Origin: Isoetes taiwanensis
Lineage: Eukaryota > Streptophyta > Lycopodiopsida > Isoetales > Isoetaceae
Assembly (NCBI GenBank): GCA_021234155.1
Contig: JAJEKV010000072.1
Span: 6,534,199 to 6,598,198 of the forward strand
Length of the DNA stretch: 64,000 nucleotides
Direction of reading: 5' to 3'
In this document: positions 60,895 through 64,000 of the stretch, one piece after another
Numbering within the stretch: the stretch's first letter is position 1
How the letters are laid out: each line of letters opens with the position of its first letter
Program-made: the position numbers and the translations under genes
Notes under the pieces: generated by a model
Seen by the model: only the letters and a program-made list of their open reading frames with translations
Database searches by the model: none
Told to the model about the DNA's origin: nothing

Positions 60895-60991
60895 GATTGG
60901 TGTTGAGAAAGATCACATATGAAGCGATGGTTCGGGCAGGACCTTTGATAGATGTCTATATGCTTAGAGATAAGGAGAATACAAAATATGG
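60895..60991 (+). pseudogene. isolated RRM exon
   Basis: Between a TTTCTAG acceptor and a GTAAGC donor the frame reads LRKITYEAMVRAGPLIDVYM and LRDKENTKYG. This is the helix 1-strand 2-loop part of an RRM of the SF3B4/RBM7 kind, where AGP-hydrophobic-V and P/L-RDK are typical. RNP2 and RNP1 exons were not found on either side. It is probably a lone surviving exon of a duplicated RNA-binding protein gene. Confidence 0.5.
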
Positions 60992-62069
60992 GTAAGCCTT
61001 TACTGCACTAGTGACTATCTGTTGATCTCAAGATAGGTTATTTCCTTCACCCTTTCTTTATAGTATCAGGTGATTTTATTTTAAATACTTATAAATCTGT
61101 ACGAGTCATGCGAAACTTTGCTCGAAGGTTTGCACGAGTTTTTATCACTAGATATCTGGTAGGAATTTTTCAGCTTAAAATATTATTTGATATGTTCCTG
61201 ATACTGTAACATGACTATGGCGTTCTTAAAGATTTTCATGAAACGCATATGTGTGTAATTCTCAGATTATTGCAAAAGCCTTTTGAAATATTTACTGTTG
61301 TTTGGATCTTTATACGGTCGCAGAAACTTATTTATTGATTGCTGCAGATTATTCAAATGGTTATGTTTGAAAACAGCTTCTAGAGTTTGCTTGCATGGTC
61401 TAACTGTATAGTCTTCTTTCTTCTTTCTAGGTTTCTAATCTGTTTCCCTCTTGTTCCTACTAAGATGTGGTGATATTTAGCAGGCTTCTCTTCCTTCATG
61501 TAATGCTAATGCACGATTGTGCAGATGATTGCTTCATGGAACCCTTACCATTTGCTCGTAAGAAATGGAAGTGCCATGGAAAGGATGGTTATGAAACCTT
61601 CTAGGATCTTTCATGTATGTGTACTGGAGAGGCCACTTCAGAAGTTTAATATTTCAATTTTAAATGTTTAAGTATGATAGCATGTCTCGGATCAAATCTC
61701 ACTCTGCTTGAAGGGTTATGGGGAGGTTAAATTCAGCCGTAGACCATGTGTTGTCTGGTTCTTATGATTTGTAGATTGCACATTATGCTGAATGGAACTG
61801 TCTGGAAATATCAGGGTTCAAATCCCTGAGTCCTCTGAACTAGTTGATATATGTTTTGTTAATCATCTGATATTAATGATTTTTTATATAAAAATGTGAT
61901 GTTTCCATATAAAAGCTTATATAACAAATTTCTTACTAGTTTTGGTTTTATATAACAATCGATGAAGAAATTCAGGCCACTTACATGTGCAAGATGGCAA
62001 TGGATTTTAAGTTGGGTATGTCCTACTATAATAAAAAAAACCAATTCTAGTTGCATTGTTTTACTATCG
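60992..62069. other. intergenic, nothing recognised
   Basis: AT-rich. A T-arm-like string CAGGG-TTCAAAT-CCCTG near 61813 has no D-arm, anticodon arm or acceptor around it. Confidence 0.4.
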
Positions 62070-64000
62070 CTATTGTGATATTAAAAGATTGAGACTGCGC
62101 AGGTTACTGGAGCGAAGTTGAAGGCTGGTTTGCAATGGTTTAAGTCTGGTGATAGGTGTTCTCATTTCTTTTTTAGGGCGGCAAAACGGAGGAGGATGGC
62201 TACTTCTATTAACTCTCTCACTCTCCCAGATGCCTCGGAGGTTTCTGATCCGGTGCACTTAAAGCAGCACCTACATAATCATTTTGCAGTATTCTTTGCT
62301 CGACATCACTTACCATTTCAGGAGGACATGCAATCAGCTGTGTTAACTAAAGTGCATTCTATTGTTTCAGCAGAGCAACGTTCAATTTTAGAGACAAATA
62401 TCACTAGAGACGATCTAGGCGCAGCGGCTCACCTATTGGAGAAAGGAAAATGTCCGTGTCTTGACGGTTTTCCAAGAGAATTTTTCAAGAATATTGGGAG
62501 TGGATTGAGATGATATATATAATGCATTTTGTGAATTTAGAAGATATAGAAGTTTGGACAAAATTCTTAACACAGGTGCTATTTCCCTCATTCCCAAGTG
62601 TAAAGAGCCCAAGACCATTTCGGATTGGCGTCCTATAACATTGCTTTCTACAGTGTATAAGATTTTTTAAAGAAAAGCTCGCGGAGAAGTTGTGTGTTGT
62701 TCTTGCCGAGTCAATTTCGTCCCACCCAAACTGGTTCTTGCCCGAAGGTGTATTCTTGATAATGTTGCAAAATGCCTATGAAGGTATGTATTGGGCAAGG
62801 CTAAAGGCCCATCGTATTGTGTATCTCAAACTTGACTTTGCCAAGGCATATGACAAAGGTGGATTGGGGTTTTTAGAGAAGTGTTTATTGGCTTTAGGGT
62901 TTGGTATCCCATTCACAAGAGATGTCATGAAGTTGCATACTTCACAAAGATCTACATACTCTTCCGTGGAGAGCCCTCTGTTGTCTTTCCCCTGGTAGAG
63001 GAGTTCGGTCAAGGTTGCCCCTTGGCTCCATTGCTTTTTACAATAGTGGCAGGGTGCTTTCACAATTATTTTCTAGTGTTTGCTTGAGGATGATGTGATC
63101 AGGGTCTTCCTATGGAAAATGGCTCTCAAGAAATTATTAATCAGTATGCAGATGATACCTTTCTATTTTTGAAAGCAGATTCTGATAATCTCCAAAATGC
63201 AAAGCTTCTGCTTGACACATTTTCCTTAGCCTCTCGGTTGGCAAAAGTGTTCTGCTTTGTGGACTCTAGATGATGAAGTCCCACCATGTGTTCTTGCTTA
63301 CCCCTGGAAGGTGTTGCCTCATGGGAAGGCAACCAAGCTTCTTGGTATCCCAAAGGGTATTCATGTTTCAACTTCCCGATGCTTGGGATGTTATAATCGA
63401 GGGGTTGCGGAGGCACCTTTTTTGGTGGGATACGGCTAAGCTATCTATGCCTGGAAGGGTAACAGTTGCTAAGCATGTCTTAAGCAACACACATGTCTAT
63501 ATGGCTTCTGCCATTCTTGCTTCCTACTCAAAGTTTCAGGAGATTGTGGGTGTTGTTTGAAACTTTATCTGGGGTGGAAATGAAGCAGGGGCAGTGGTGA
63601 AGGTTGCATGGTCTAAGTGTATAAAACCTAAGTCTGCTGGAGGTTTGGGCATGACAAATTTCCATTTGCAGAGTAAGGTTATGATCTCAAAATTCATTTG
63701 GCGGCTTCTCGTAGGTAAGGATGATTCTCCGGTTTACGGCTTATTGCAATGTGCTCTTACCCATCAGATCCCTTTTGGTAAAGTCACACTCAAACCTGTT
63801 CTTCCATGGAGTTTATTTTATGAGTTGCGGCCTTATCATAATGCTTCTCCATTCTTAAAGGGATTGTTAGATTCCCCGCACCTGATCAAAACTTTATTTC
63901 ACATCAGTCCAACCGCTTGTGTGCAGTTGGATTGCGACCTTGTTGGTGGATCCCTCGGTAGACAATCAACCACTTTGCTTTACAATTGCACCCATTGACT
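62070..64000 (+). mobile_element. L1-type LINE, truncated at both visible ends
   Basis: Plant L1-like order: linker (LKAGLQWFKSGDRCSHFFFR), RT finger (ISLIPKCKEPKTISDWRPIT), GQGCPLAPLLFTIVAG, the catalytic INQYADDTFLFLK (near 63145-63180) and then the thumb/connection block (GLRRHLFWWDTAKLSMPGRV) and WSKCIKPKSAGGLGMTN. No endonuclease is present upstream, so the copy is 5' truncated. At least four frame changes and a TGA near 63558 disable it. The element continues past the right edge. Confidence 0.88.
63594..63998 (+). CDS. LINE RT-downstream region, partial at window edge
   Basis: An open 134-codon frame reading VKVAWSKCIKPKSAGGLGMT, SKFIWRLLVGKDDSPVYGLL and then a less conserved region. 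It corresponds to the segment after the RT thumb in plant L1 proteins. Its ATG is internal and not a real start. Confidence 0.75.
   Translation: MVKVAWSKCIKPKSAGGLGMTNFHLQSKVMISKFIWRLLVGKDDSPVYGLLQCALTHQIPFGKVTLKPVLPWSLFYELRPYHNASPFLKGLLDSPHLIKTLFHISPTACVQLDCDLVGGSLGRQSTTLLYNCTH

Noticed and set aside
61808-61835. T-arm-like CAGGG-TTCAAAT-CCCTG
   Set aside because: The five-pair stem is exact, but the rest of a tRNA is absent; at most a remnant.

Overview
The window looks like nuclear DNA of a land plant with a large, repeat-filled genome. The evidence is a Ty3 chromovirus, two LINEs with plant-like reverse transcriptases, a plant-type purple acid phosphatase gene split by short GT-AG introns, telo-box/TATA promoters and long AT-rich stretches without open frames. 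A fern or another seed-free vascular plant is a guess from the style of the LINE and the density of repeats. No operon, bacterial, organellar, rRNA or CRISPR signature was seen. Almost every recognisable coding region is broken by stops or frameshifts.

Layout. 1-14.5 kb is mostly featureless, with scattered decayed coding patches: a Tat-SF1/U2AF-associated-like C-terminus at 3.9-4.1 kb and unrecognised minus-strand gene pieces at 9.5-12.0 kb. 14.5-31.1 kb is a tandem array of six units of about 2.2-3.2 kb, each carrying the same decayed minus-strand gene fragment; unit 5 has a 541-bp insertion with inverted ends. 31-37.5 kb is intergenic, with a strong GC-rich foldback at 35.5 kb. 37.85-40.55 kb is a minus-strand LINE, cut off by a (GA)n microsatellite. 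A 55-bp stub of the same LINE 3' end, with a target-site duplication, lies at 41.4 kb in the opposite orientation. 43.0-44.3 kb is a 5'-truncated purple acid phosphatase gene on the minus strand, followed by a multi-pass membrane ORF with one in-frame TAG (45.3-45.9 kb).

46-55.3 kb is the most unusual part. A gene with its own telo-box/TATA promoter encodes a long acidic/basic tail followed by a recognisable but broken histone H3 fold (48.47-49.56 kb). It is bracketed by four 72-nt near-palindromes, all in one orientation, two on each side. A 118-bp core occurs three times in this region and a segmental duplication follows. 55.3-59.5 kb is a minus-strand chromovirus (LTR candidate, gag zinc knuckle, protease, RT, RNase H, integrase, chromodomain) that has lost its 5' LTR and most of gag. 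60.4-61.0 kb holds an unrecognised ORF and a single RRM exon. 62.07 kb to the right edge is a plus-strand L1-type LINE that runs off the window.

The recognised genes show no shared pathway. The unifying theme is transposable elements plus fragments of host-like genes, several inactivated by changes that fit C-to-T decay (TAG where CAG is expected).
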